This document shows positions 1-5,338 of a DNA stretch of 9,655 nt, piece by piece; position 1 is the first letter of the stretch, and the number at the start of each line of letters is the position of its first letter. Source of the DNA: Cenarchaeum sp. (GTDB taxonomy: Archaea; Thermoproteota; Nitrososphaeria; Nitrososphaerales; Nitrosopumilaceae); the NCBI GenBank assembly GCA_007570915.1, contig RKSK01000013.1, forward strand, positions 1 to 9,655, read 5' to 3'. The notes below the pieces were generated by a model. It searched no databases. It was given only the letters and a program-made list of their open reading frames with translations, and was not told the DNA's origin. The translations under genes and the position numbers were made by a program.

Positions 1-24
1 CGGCTCCGCCTTTTGCCGCGGCAT
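1..24 (-). CDS. Possible 5' end of a leaderless gene running off the left edge
   Basis: An ATG on the minus strand begins at base 24 and stays open to the window edge, giving only MPRQKAEP. A TATA-like element (TCTATAGG on the minus strand, 46-53) is centred about 25 bases before this ATG, the spacing expected for a leaderless archaeal start. Eight codons are too few to name a family. It would be divergent from the uracil-DNA glycosylase. The call rests only on promoter geometry and could be chance. Confidence 0.35.
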
Positions 25-45
25 CGGCGGCCCGCCAGGGTCCCC

Positions 46-53
46 CTATAGAT
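46..53 (-). promoter_or_regulatory. TATA-like box for the left-edge minus-strand gene
   Basis: The + strand reads CTATAGAT here, an isolated A/T cluster in very GC-rich DNA. On the minus strand its centre is about 25 bases before an ATG at base 24. It is nearly symmetric, so it could instead act on the + strand, but no good + start lies at the matching distance. Confidence 0.35.
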
Positions 54-203
54 CTGTTTGGCCCGGATCAGGCGCGGGGGTCACTTTTGGGATGTGTGTG
101 GCCGTGTCCATGGGCGCCCCGGCCTCCCCGGGCAGCCGACCCATGCCGCGCAGGGCGCGCCTGGTCACACAACGCCCCCGGGCCGCGCGCGGCGGCCAAA
201 TGG

Positions 204-211
204 TTCAATTA
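204..211 (+). promoter_or_regulatory. TATA-like box of the glycosylase operon
   Basis: TTCAATTA is the only A/T-rich octamer near the glycosylase start, centred about 28 bases before ATG 236. That spacing puts the transcription start at or next to the A of the ATG, so the mRNA is inferred to be leaderless. This is the main reason for preferring ATG 236 over upstream in-frame ATGs at 92 and 200. Confidence 0.5.
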
Positions 212-235
212 CGGGAGCGGCGGCGCGGCGCGCGC

Positions 236-790
236 ATGGTCGCGCTGGGCAGCATCGACGAGGTCCGCAGGGCCGTCACGTCCTGCACGGCCTGCGCCCT
301 CTGCGAGGGCCGGACAAACGCCGTCCCCGGCAGGGGCGACGCGCGCGCGCGCATCATGCTCGTCGGCGAGGCCCCCGGCAGGCGCGAGGACGGGCTAGGC
401 GAGCCGTTCGTCGGGGCCGCGGGGCAGATACTCGACGCTGCGCTCGCCGGCGCGGGCCTCTCGCGCGACGCCGTCTACATCACAAACACGGTCAAGTGCA
501 GGCCGCCGCGCAACAGGGTCCCCACCGACGCCGAGCGCGAGGCGTGCTCGGGGTACCTTGCCGCCGAGATGGCCCTCGTGGCCCCCAGGATAGTCTGCAT
601 AATGGGCAACACGGCGTACAGGAGCCTGCTCGGTGGGGGCGGCATCACGCGCGAGCGCGGCAAGACGGTCCGCAGGGGCGGCGTCGACTATTTTCTCACT
701 GTCCACCCCGCCGCAGCCATATACAACCGAGCGCTGGAGGGCGTGCTGGGCGAGGACATGAGGGCCCTTGCGAGGATTGCCGCCGGATAG
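236..790 (+). CDS. Family 4 (UDGa-type) uracil-DNA glycosylase, iron-sulfur
   Basis: Removes uracil from DNA, the first step of base-excision repair of deaminated cytosine. From ATG 236 the product is 184 residues, near the family's usual length of about 190-220. Visible signatures are motif A GEAPGRREDGLGEPFVGAAG (residues 44-63), NTVKCRPPRNR (84-94) and the C-terminal HPAA motif (157-160). Four cysteines in the family 4 pattern, C17, C20, C88 and C104, should hold a [4Fe-4S] cluster; C23 is an extra. In-frame ATGs at 92 and 200 would add an Arg/Pro/Ala-rich extension that looks like noncoding sequence, and the TATA-like box at 204-211 fits ATG 236. The end overlaps the next glycosylase by up to 23 bases, implying one operon. 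The family assignment is secure; the start is inferred. Confidence 0.93.
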   Translation: MVALGSIDEVRRAVTSCTACALCEGRTNAVPGRGDARARIMLVGEAPGRREDGLGEPFVGAAGQILDAALAGAGLSRDAVYITNTVKCRPPRNRVPTDAEREACSGYLAAEMALVAPRIVCIMGNTAYRSLLGGGGITRERGKTVRRGGVDYFLTVHPAAAIYNRALEGVLGEDMRALARIAAG

Positions 791-1355
791 CGCGCGGCCC
801 CTGCCGCGCGCGTTCTACTCGCGCGACACGGTCGCCGTCGCGCGCGACCTCCTGGGCCGCACGCTCGTGCGCCGCGCGCACGGCGGGCGCGCGGCGATGG
901 CGGGGACCATAGTCGAGACCGAGGCGTACAGGTCGTCTGACGACCCCGCAAGCCACGCGAGGAACGGCATGACGCAGCGCAACAGGGCAATGTTTGGCGA
1001 GGTGGGCCGCGCCTACGTCTATTTCACGTACGGCATGCACCACTGCCTAAACGCCGTCGCGCGCGGGCCATCGCGCGACGCAGGAGCGGTCCTAATCCGC
1101 GCGATAGAGCCGACTGCCGGCGGGTGCATCATGTCAAGAAACCGGCGCGGCTGCGCCGCGCGCGACGTGGCCAACGGGCCGGCCAAGCTCACGCAGGCGA
1201 TGCGCATAACGGGCGATCTCTACGGGGCCGACCTCACGGCCCGCGGCGAGCTCTATGTCGCCGGCGGCGCGCCGGCGCGCCGGCGCGTCGCGCGCGGGCC
1301 GCGCGTGGGCATACGCCGCGGCCTCGACCTGGAGTGGAACTTTAGGCTAGCCTGA
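768..1355 (+). CDS. Alkyladenine / 3-methyladenine DNA glycosylase (AAG/MPG family)
   Basis: Excises alkylated and deaminated purines in base-excision repair. The 195-residue product matches the AAG fold along its length: LPRAFYSRDT (12-21), VARDLLGRTLV (24-34), ETEAY (50-54), DPASHA (59-64), MFGEVGRAYVYFTYGMHHCLN (74-94), AVLIRAIEP, GPAKLTQAM and a C-terminal EWNF like the usual PWRF. By alignment with human AAG, E52 matches the catalytic Glu125, Y54 Tyr127 and H63 His136. The residue after YGM, Tyr162 in human, is His here. No ATG exists before the conserved domain. TTG at 768 or 777 is the likely start, inside the end of the uracil glycosylase gene, so translation is probably coupled. The end overlaps the convergent membrane-protein gene by 9 bases. 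Confidence 0.93.
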   Translation: MRGLPPDSARPLPRAFYSRDTVAVARDLLGRTLVRRAHGGRAAMAGTIVETEAYRSSDDPASHARNGMTQRNRAMFGEVGRAYVYFTYGMHHCLNAVARGPSRDAGAVLIRAIEPTAGGCIMSRNRRGCAARDVANGPAKLTQAMRITGDLYGADLTARGELYVAGGAPARRRVARGPRVGIRRGLDLEWNFRLA

Positions 1356-2003
1356 GCGCGCGCCGCGCGTGTCCTCGCCGTCGTCCTCTAGCGTCCACGG
1401 CGCGATCCTGCCCATGATGCGCGGCCAGTCCAGGTTGAGCACGGCTATGACGATCACGGTCACGGCGGCCCCAAAGACCACTATGCCCAGCAGGACATAG
1501 GCGGCGTTCCCCTCGACCTGCGACATTGCCGACTCTACGAGGGGCGCGCCGAGATAGTGTGCCATGAGGACCGTCGCGTAGTTTAGGACCAGCTTGCCGG
1601 AGAGCGTGTACGCCAAAAACCTCACGGGGCTGTAGCGCGCGAGGCCAAGCGGTATGTAGACGAGGTCGTCCGGGATTGGCGTCGCCGCGGCGACAAACGT
1701 GGCGATGCCGCCGTACCTCTTGACTAGGCGCTCAAAGGGCCGTATGCGCGCACGGCGCTTTGGCGCGATGATGCGCCGCCCCCCATAGCTCGCCGAGAAT
1801 ATTATCTGCTTGGCCGCAGTCGCCGTGAGGGCCGATATGAGCGCAAGCGCGTGGAGGTTGAACGCGTCGCCGACTGACATGGTCACGAGAAAGATGAACG
1901 ACGGGATTGGCACAAAGGGTATGAGCGACCCGACAAAGCTGATCATGCCCAGCCCAAAATAGCTCAGCTCGGACGGCAGTCCCAGGAGCGTGAACAGGTC
2001 CAC
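1347..2003 (-). CDS. VTT/DedA-type (SNARE-associated Golgi family) membrane protein
   Basis: The predicted product is a 218-residue integral membrane protein with four or five hydrophobic stretches. An N-terminal one has the re-entrant-like sequence SLIPFVPIPSF. A basic cytoplasmic segment (GGRRIIAPKRRARIR) is followed by YGG and the VTT-like TPIPDDLVYIPLGLARYS, then a long C-terminal transmembrane helix (GIVVFGAAVTVIVIAVLNL) and an acidic tail. Related DedA/YqaA-like proteins are linked to lipid or undecaprenyl-phosphate translocation in other organisms; the substrate here is unknown. The start is taken as GTG 2003 because TTAAATAA (2026-2033) is centred 26 bases upstream. The open frame continues much further upstream, but that part is Arg/Ala-rich and does not look coding. 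The 3' end overlaps the convergent AAG gene by 9 bases. Confidence 0.85.
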   Translation of the reverse strand: MDLFTLLGLPSELSYFGLGMISFVGSLIPFVPIPSFIFLVTMSVGDAFNLHALALISALTATAAKQIIFSASYGGRRIIAPKRRARIRPFERLVKRYGGIATFVAAATPIPDDLVYIPLGLARYSPVRFLAYTLSGKLVLNYATVLMAHYLGAPLVESAMSQVEGNAAYVLLGIVVFGAAVTVIVIAVLNLDWPRIMGRIAPWTLEDDGEDTRGARSG

Positions 2004-2025
2004 GCGCGCCGCGCGCGCGCCGCAA

Positions 2026-2033
2026 TTATTTAA
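2026..2033 (-). promoter_or_regulatory. TATA box of the VTT/DedA gene
   Basis: On the minus strand this is TTAAATAA, the best TATA match in the left half. It lies 22 bases before GTG 2003 (26 from its centre), so the transcript should be leaderless. The stop codon of the upstream tautomerase gene (TAA, 2030-2032) lies inside the box. The spacer down to the start is almost pure alternating C and G. Confidence 0.7.
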
Positions 2034-2275
2034 CTGTGAAGCGGCGGCGCGGGCGCGGGCGGCGCCCCCGGGATCACCAGCGGATCCGCCCGCGGCGGCG
2101 CGCCAGGCGGCCGTCCGGCCCGGTGCCAGTCTCCGGGCACGTTCCCCAAAGCCACGATGGCGTGCGCCTCGCCGGCGCCGAGGGCGAACCTGGCCGACTC
2201 GGTGGCGGCGGCGGCAAAGCGCCCCTTTTGCTCTGCGGTCCGCCCGGGGTGCGCCGATACGGCGAACAGTGGCAT
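2030..2275 (-). CDS. Small 4-oxalocrotonate-tautomerase-like protein
   Basis: The product is 81 residues and starts MPLFAVSAHPGRTAEQKG, so removal of Met exposes the N-terminal proline that is the catalytic base of this superfamily. Residues 1 to about 58 follow the 4-OT pattern: the MPxxxV strand, the GRTxEQK helix start, a helix with TESARFALG, then HAIVALGNVPGDWHRAG, equivalent to the second strand and the W/G-rich turn. 4-OT monomers are about 62 residues; this one adds a Pro/Ala-rich tail of about 20 (GAPPAPAPPLHS at the end). The ATG was chosen because it places Pro at position 1. An open frame continues upstream, but an internal proline would be inactive. Substrate unknown. No TATA box or Shine-Dalgarno site is evident just upstream, so it may be read from further up. 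Confidence 0.72.
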   Translation of the reverse strand: MPLFAVSAHPGRTAEQKGRFAAAATESARFALGAGEAHAIVALGNVPGDWHRAGRPPGAPPRADPLVIPGAPPAPAPPLHS

Positions 2276-2585
2276 GGCGGCGCGCCATTTGCGTGAGCGC
2301 AACGTGCCTTCCTTCGGGGAAGGCAGTAGCCGCCGTGCCGGACACAAGGATCGCAGCCTCCCAAAAGCCCATCCACGTCGCGGCCATTTGCGGCACCGCG
2401 CGCCGGCCATGCGCGCCCGGCACGGCGCGGGGGGCCAGGCCCGCCTCTTGGCGCCGCCGCAGGCGCCGCCGGGCAGGCAGGCAAGAGCCGCGGGGCCGCC
2501 GCCGTTCCCTAGCCGGTGTCGAGCTCGGGAGGTTTTGCCGTGATGCCGTGAGGCTTCGCCCCGCCGGCGTGCGTGCAATGGCGGG
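2276..2585. other. Gene-free GC-rich stretch
   Basis: Every open frame here is dominated by Arg, Ala, Gly and Pro, and I recognise no motif on either strand. It holds a perfect 8-base inverted repeat (2305-2325) and a 10-base direct repeat, GCCATTTGCG, at 2284-2293 and 2383-2392, 99 bases apart. It separates the unknown 107-residue gene from the tautomerase gene, both on the minus strand. It could be a long leader of the tautomerase or decayed coding DNA. Confidence 0.5.
2305..2325. repeat. Perfect inverted repeat (8-base arms)
   Basis: TGCCTTCC and GGAAGGCA flank a five-base TTCGG spacer, so RNA from either strand could fold into a stable hairpin. On the minus strand it ends 30 bases before the tautomerase ATG and would be in that gene's leader. 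No T-run follows on either strand, so a simple terminator is unlikely. Confidence 0.6.
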
Positions 2586-2909
2586 TCAAGGCGCCGGACT
2601 CCCCCGTCGGCCCGCCGGCGGGCCTTTTGGGCCGCCCTTTTGCGCGTGTGTGGCCATGAGCTTTAGCGTTTCGGCCATGTCGTCGCAATTATCAGATATC
2701 AGAAAGTCGAGGTAGTCAAACAGGGCCCTTTTGCCGCCCGGGGCCAAGTCGTCGCCGACGATCTCGCCGGCCAGTGTCGCGGTCAGTATTCGGGCGGCGG
2801 CCACCTGGTCGGGGATTGCCCTGCGCGGATCGGCAGGCCCGCCCAGCCTGTCAATTATCCCATAATGCCGCTTTCGCCTGCCCGCCGTCAATCTAGGGCG
2901 CGCCGCCAT
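2586..2909 (-). CDS. Hypothetical 107-residue protein, family not recognised
   Basis: The N-terminus is basic (MAARPRLTAGRRKRHYGIIDRLGG). The middle is well mixed and probably helical (QVAAARILTATLAGEIVGDDLAPGGKRALFDYLDFLISD, then DDMAETLKLMATHAQ), with acidic and hydrophobic residues spaced as in a real soluble protein. The last 20 residues are Gly/Pro/Arg-rich. There is no signal peptide, membrane segment or cysteine pair. It uses more A/T-ending codons (TTG, ATT, TAT) than neighbouring genes. ATG 2909 overlaps the end of the upstream coiled-coil gene by 22 bases, so the two are probably co-transcribed. Composition and overlap support coding; I infer no function. Confidence 0.68.
   Translation of the reverse strand: MAARPRLTAGRRKRHYGIIDRLGGPADPRRAIPDQVAAARILTATLAGEIVGDDLAPGGKRALFDYLDFLISDNCDDMAETLKLMATHAQKGGPKGPPAGRRGSPAP
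2609..2624. repeat. Perfect 16-base GC palindrome
   Basis: GGCCCGCCGGCGGGCC reads the same on both strands and is followed on the + strand by TTTT (2625-2628). It lies in the last codons of the unknown 107-residue gene, encoding part of its Gly/Pro/Arg tail. The T-run is on the wrong side to terminate that minus-strand gene. It may only reflect GC-rich composition. Confidence 0.55.
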
Positions 2910-3118
2910 TCGTCCCTGGCCCTGTTGCGCTCCTCAACGGCTGCCCTCCAGTTTTTTGCGGCGTCGTCAAGGCGGGCCCGGGCGGCCCGGCGCCGGGCAT
3001 CATGCCCGAGCTTGAGCTGTCGCCGGAGCTCTAAAATTGCGTCAGACACCGCGCCCTCGAGCTTGTCAGACCGATCCCTCAAGGCGACATATTTCGCCTT
3101 GAGCTCGTCGGCGCTCAC
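2888..3118 (-). CDS. Small coiled-coil protein, hypothetical
   Basis: From GTG 3118 the product is 76 residues, highly charged and almost wholly helical: VSADELKAKYVALRDRSDKLEG, then AVSDAILELRRQLKLGHDAR, ending KNWRAAVEERNRARDEWRRALD. Heptad-like spacing of Leu, Ile, Val and Ala suggests a coiled coil. The frame is open back to an ATG at 3256, but the extra 46 residues are Gly/Pro/Ala/Arg-rich and look like translated noncoding DNA, so GTG 3118 is preferred. That GTG overlaps the TGA of a short upstream ORF (GTGA), suggesting coupled translation. Its end overlaps the next gene by 22 bases. I do not recognise the family. Confidence 0.65.
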   Translation of the reverse strand: MSADELKAKYVALRDRSDKLEGAVSDAILELRRQLKLGHDARRRAARARLDDAAKNWRAAVEERNRARDEWRRALD

Positions 3119-3231
3119 GGCCCCGCCCCCGGCGCCCGGCCCTGCGGGGCCGCGCGCGCCATGGAGGCCAGGCCCGCGTGGGGGCGCCCTTGCGGCCGTC
3201 CCAGGCATTGCCCGGGGAGGCTCTCCGCCAT
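3115..3231 (-). CDS. Possible 38-codon leaderless upstream ORF
   Basis: An ATG at 3231 lies 26 bases from the centre of a TATA-like element (TGATATGT, 3253-3260). It opens a 38-residue frame (MAESLPGQCLGRPQGR... ending GAGP) whose TGA stop overlaps the GTG of the coiled-coil gene as GTGA. The peptide is Gly/Ala/Pro/Arg-rich and resembles no family, so it may matter for coupling rather than as a protein. It could also be chance in GC-rich DNA. Confidence 0.35.
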   Translation of the reverse strand: MAESLPGQCLGRPQGRPHAGLASMARAAPQGRAPGAGP

Positions 3232-3252
3232 GCCGGCCCCGCGCGGGCCTGC

Positions 3253-3260
3253 ACATATCA
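3253..3260 (-). promoter_or_regulatory. TATA-like box of the minus-strand small-gene cluster
   Basis: The minus strand reads TGATATGT, the clearest A/T cluster upstream of the coiled-coil gene. Its centre is 26 bases before ATG 3231, predicting a leaderless start there. It would drive the short upstream ORF, the coiled-coil gene and the 107-residue gene together. Confidence 0.45.
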
Positions 3261-3404
3261 CCCTTTGCGGCCGTAGCGCGCCCGGGTCGCCCACAGGCTT
3301 GTTAGCTCCCCGCCATAGCGCGCCCGCCACGGATCCCCCGCCCAAAGGCCGCCATCCGGGCGCGGGCCGCGGCGTTGGTCCGCCGGCCCCAAACCCCCGC
3401 AAAG

Positions 3405-3412
3405 CCTAAATC
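3405..3412 (+). promoter_or_regulatory. TATA-like box of hisS
   Basis: CCTAAATC is an isolated A/T cluster centred 27 bases before ATG 3436. The spacing predicts a leaderless hisS transcript and supports that ATG. No Shine-Dalgarno-like GGAGG precedes the start. Confidence 0.6.
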
Positions 3413-3435
3413 GGCTCGGGCCCGCGCCGCCGGCG

Positions 3436-4716
3436 ATGGGCCTGCCGCGGGGAATGAGGGACATTGGCGCCGACGAGGCGGCCGGGATCGAGTCCGTGAG
3501 GGCCGCCTTTGCGGGGACGTGCGCCCTCTTTGGCTACACGCTAGTCGAGCCGTCGACGATCGAGCTCCTCTCGACGCTCGAGGCAAAGGCCGGCCCGTCC
3601 ATACGCGAGGACGTCTACCACTTTGAGGACAAGGGCGGCCGCGCCGTCGCGCTGCGCTTTGACATGACGGTAGGAATGGCCCGCGGGGCCGCGGGCCAGA
3701 GGTCCCTGCCCGTGCCGGCGCGCATGGCCGCCTTTGGCGGCGTCTGGAGGTACGACGAGCCGCAGCGCGGGCGCTACCGCCACTTTCACCAGTGGAACGT
3801 CGAGGTGTACGGCGCGCGCGGCGCCGAGGCCGACGCCGAGGTCGCCGAGTTTACCGTGCGCATGCTCGAGGCCCTCGGGATGCGCGGCGCGTCCATAGAG
3901 GTCAGCCACAGGGCCATAGCCGAGGCGCACGTGCGGGGCCTCGCCGGCGGGCCCGAGCATGCGGCCGAGCTCCTGCGGGCCGTCGACCGCGCGCAGCGCA
4001 GGCCAGAGAAGGCCATCGTTTCCGAGTGCGAGCGGCGCGGGATCCCGCGCGAGGCCGTAGAGGGCGCGCTGCTCCTGGCCCGCGCGCGCGGCGGCGTGGG
4101 CGAGGCCAGGGACGCCCTTGGGGGCGGCGGCGGCGGCGCCGGCTGGGGCGAGCTCGGCGCGGTCATGGACTCGCTTGCGCGGCGCGGCGTGGAGTGCGCC
4201 AGCGTCAACCTCGGCATCGTGCGCGGCCTCGACTATTACTCTGGGACCGTCTTTGAGGCGTTCGGGCCGGACAGGTCCATCGGCGCGCTCGCCGGCGGCG
4301 GCAGGTACGACTCGCTCTCCGAGGCCCTCGGCGGGCAGGCCATGCCCGCAGCCGGCGCCGCCGGCGGCGTCGAGAGGACGCTGGCGGCCCTGGGCGCGCG
4401 CGAGGCGCCGGCGCGCGCGCACGTCGCAGTCGTCCACGTCGGCGACGCGCTCGGCGCCGAGGCCGGCGCGCTGGCCTCGCGCATCAGGCAGCGCGGCGTC
4501 GCCGCGGTGGCGAGCCTCGTGCAGAGGCCCCTGGCAAGGCAGATCGCCGCCGCCGAGCGCGACGGCGCGCGCGCCGTCGTGATCGTCGCGCCGCGCGAGT
4601 GGGGCGAGGGCAAGGTCGTCGTTCGCGACATGGCCGCGCGCACAGAGTCCACCGTCGAGGCCGCGTCCGTGCACGCGGCGCTCGGGGCAGCGCTCAGTTC
4701 AGGAACGCGCGAGTGA
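3436..4716 (+). CDS. hisS: Histidyl-tRNA synthetase
   Basis: Attaches histidine to tRNA-His in the cytoplasm. The 426-residue length is normal. Class II and HisRS-specific signatures are in order: LPRGMRD (3-9); motif 2 WRYDEPQRGRYRHFHQ (104-119) with its catalytic arginine R105; the histidine-binding HisA motif VRGLDYYSGTVFEA (262-275) with R263, equivalent to the HisRS-specific catalytic Arg; and AGGGRYDSL (286-294). The C-terminal hundred residues are the anticodon-binding domain (HVAVVHVGD... ending before SSGTRE). A run of six glycines (229-234) sits in the insertion domain between motif 2 and HisA. ATG 3436 fits the TATA-like box and the family N-terminus. The stop overlaps the convergent aIF6 gene by 23 bases. 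Confidence 0.97.
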   Translation: MGLPRGMRDIGADEAAGIESVRAAFAGTCALFGYTLVEPSTIELLSTLEAKAGPSIREDVYHFEDKGGRAVALRFDMTVGMARGAAGQRSLPVPARMAAFGGVWRYDEPQRGRYRHFHQWNVEVYGARGAEADAEVAEFTVRMLEALGMRGASIEVSHRAIAEAHVRGLAGGPEHAAELLRAVDRAQRRPEKAIVSECERRGIPREAVEGALLLARARGGVGEARDALGGGGGGAGWGELGAVMDSLARRGVECASVNLGIVRGLDYYSGTVFEAFGPDRSIGALAGGGRYDSLSEALGGQAMPAAGAAGGVERTLAALGAREAPARAHVAVVHVGDALGAEAGALASRIRQRGVAAVASLVQRPLARQIAAAERDGARAVVIVAPREWGEGKVVVRDMAARTESTVEAASVHAALGAALSSGTRE

Positions 4717-5335
4717 GCATCATTATCTCCGGCCCGCTAGTGAACGATCCGGCCACGGCGGCCCTGTTGTTGACGAGCAGGCCCGAGGAGACAAAGGGCA
4801 CGCCGCCGTTGACCGTCGCGAGCTCTATCCTCGCGTGCAGGACGCCGGAGACGAGGGAGACCTCCTCGTCGCTTGCCTCCGGGTGTATGACGCCGCCGCT
4901 GGAGTTTGCCGCGAGCATCGCGCCGACCTGGTGGTACCCCGCTATGCGCGTCTGGACCGCCTCGACGCCGAGCGCCTCGCCGATCGCCGCCGCGTCGGCC
5001 CTGGGGACCTCGGGGGAGACGATCGCGCCGCGCGCGTTGGCGCACACGAGGTTGCCCAGAGCCGTGTAGCGCGACCCGATCACGGCGACCTCCATGCCGG
5101 CCGCCTCGATGAGCTCGGCCTCCGGCGCCATGGCAGTCGCCGGCAGCAGGGCCGTGCGGCCGGCGGCGACCATCATGGTCCCCAGGACGCGCGTGCCGGC
5201 GACTGACGCCAGGACGGGCCTGGCCCCGAGGAGGCCCGATATGCGCTCGGCCTTTGCCCTCGCAAAGCCGCGCGGCAAAAAGACGCACTCGTCGCACGCG
5301 GCGGCGTATATCCCAATGTTCGGCCCGCGGTACAT
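4694..5335 (-). CDS. Translation initiation factor aIF6
   Basis: aIF6 is the archaeal counterpart of eIF6, which binds the large ribosomal subunit and blocks premature joining with the small subunit. The product is 213 residues from ATG 5335 and shows the repeated beta-beta-alpha units of the family: GPNIGIYAAACDECVFLP, ASVAGTRVLGTMMVAAGRTALLP, RYTALGNLVCANARGAIVSPE, TRIAGYHQVGAMLAANSSGGVIHPE, TVNGGVPFVSSGLLVNN and the C-terminal SGPEIMMLTRAFLN. ATG 5335 would remove most of the first beta strand. The frame stays open upstream and encodes LDIFKHD from a CTG at 5356, which restores the family N-terminus, so a non-AUG start is possible. It is convergent and overlapping with hisS, and divergent from the ferredoxin with starts 3 bases apart. 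Confidence 0.93.
   Translation of the reverse strand: MYRGPNIGIYAAACDECVFLPRGFARAKAERISGLLGARPVLASVAGTRVLGTMMVAAGRTALLPATAMAPEAELIEAAGMEVAVIGSRYTALGNLVCANARGAIVSPEVPRADAAAIGEALGVEAVQTRIAGYHQVGAMLAANSSGGVIHPEASDEEVSLVSGVLHARIELATVNGGVPFVSSGLLVNNRAAVAGSFTSGPEIMMLTRAFLN
5306..5312 (+). promoter_or_regulatory. TATA-like box of the ferredoxin gene, inside aIF6
   Basis: GTATATC is centred about 30 bases before GTG 5339 and predicts a transcript beginning a few bases before that codon. It lies within codons for the aIF6 N-terminus on the other strand (the IGIYA segment), so the promoter is embedded in a neighbouring gene. Confidence 0.5.
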
Positions 5336-5338
5336 GTC

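Noticed and set aside
92..235. Starting the uracil-DNA glycosylase at ATG 92 or 200
   Set aside because: The extra residues are basic and low-complexity, the family begins close to the first Cys pair, and the TATA-like box at 204-211 would then lie inside the gene.
58..912. A 284-codon open frame over the start of the window
   Set aside because: It is another phase of the two glycosylase genes, dominated by Arg, Gly, Ala and Pro, with no family motif.
2004..2423. Extending the VTT/DedA gene upstream in its open frame (about 140 more codons)
   Set aside because: The added part is Arg/Ala-rich, overlaps the tautomerase gene in another phase and passes through the TTAAATAA box that fits GTG 2003.
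1990..2715. A 241-codon + strand frame across the tautomerase region
   Set aside because: Arg/Ala/Pro-rich with no motif; antisense to better supported genes.
4117..4146. GGC-rich run in hisS as a repeat element or frameshift site
   Set aside because: It encodes six glycines in a variable insertion and the frame stays intact on both sides.
3541..4674. A 377-codon open frame antisense to hisS
   Set aside because: Long antisense frames are expected in such GC-rich coding DNA. Its composition is Ala/Arg/Gly-biased and the hisS motifs on the + strand are unambiguous.
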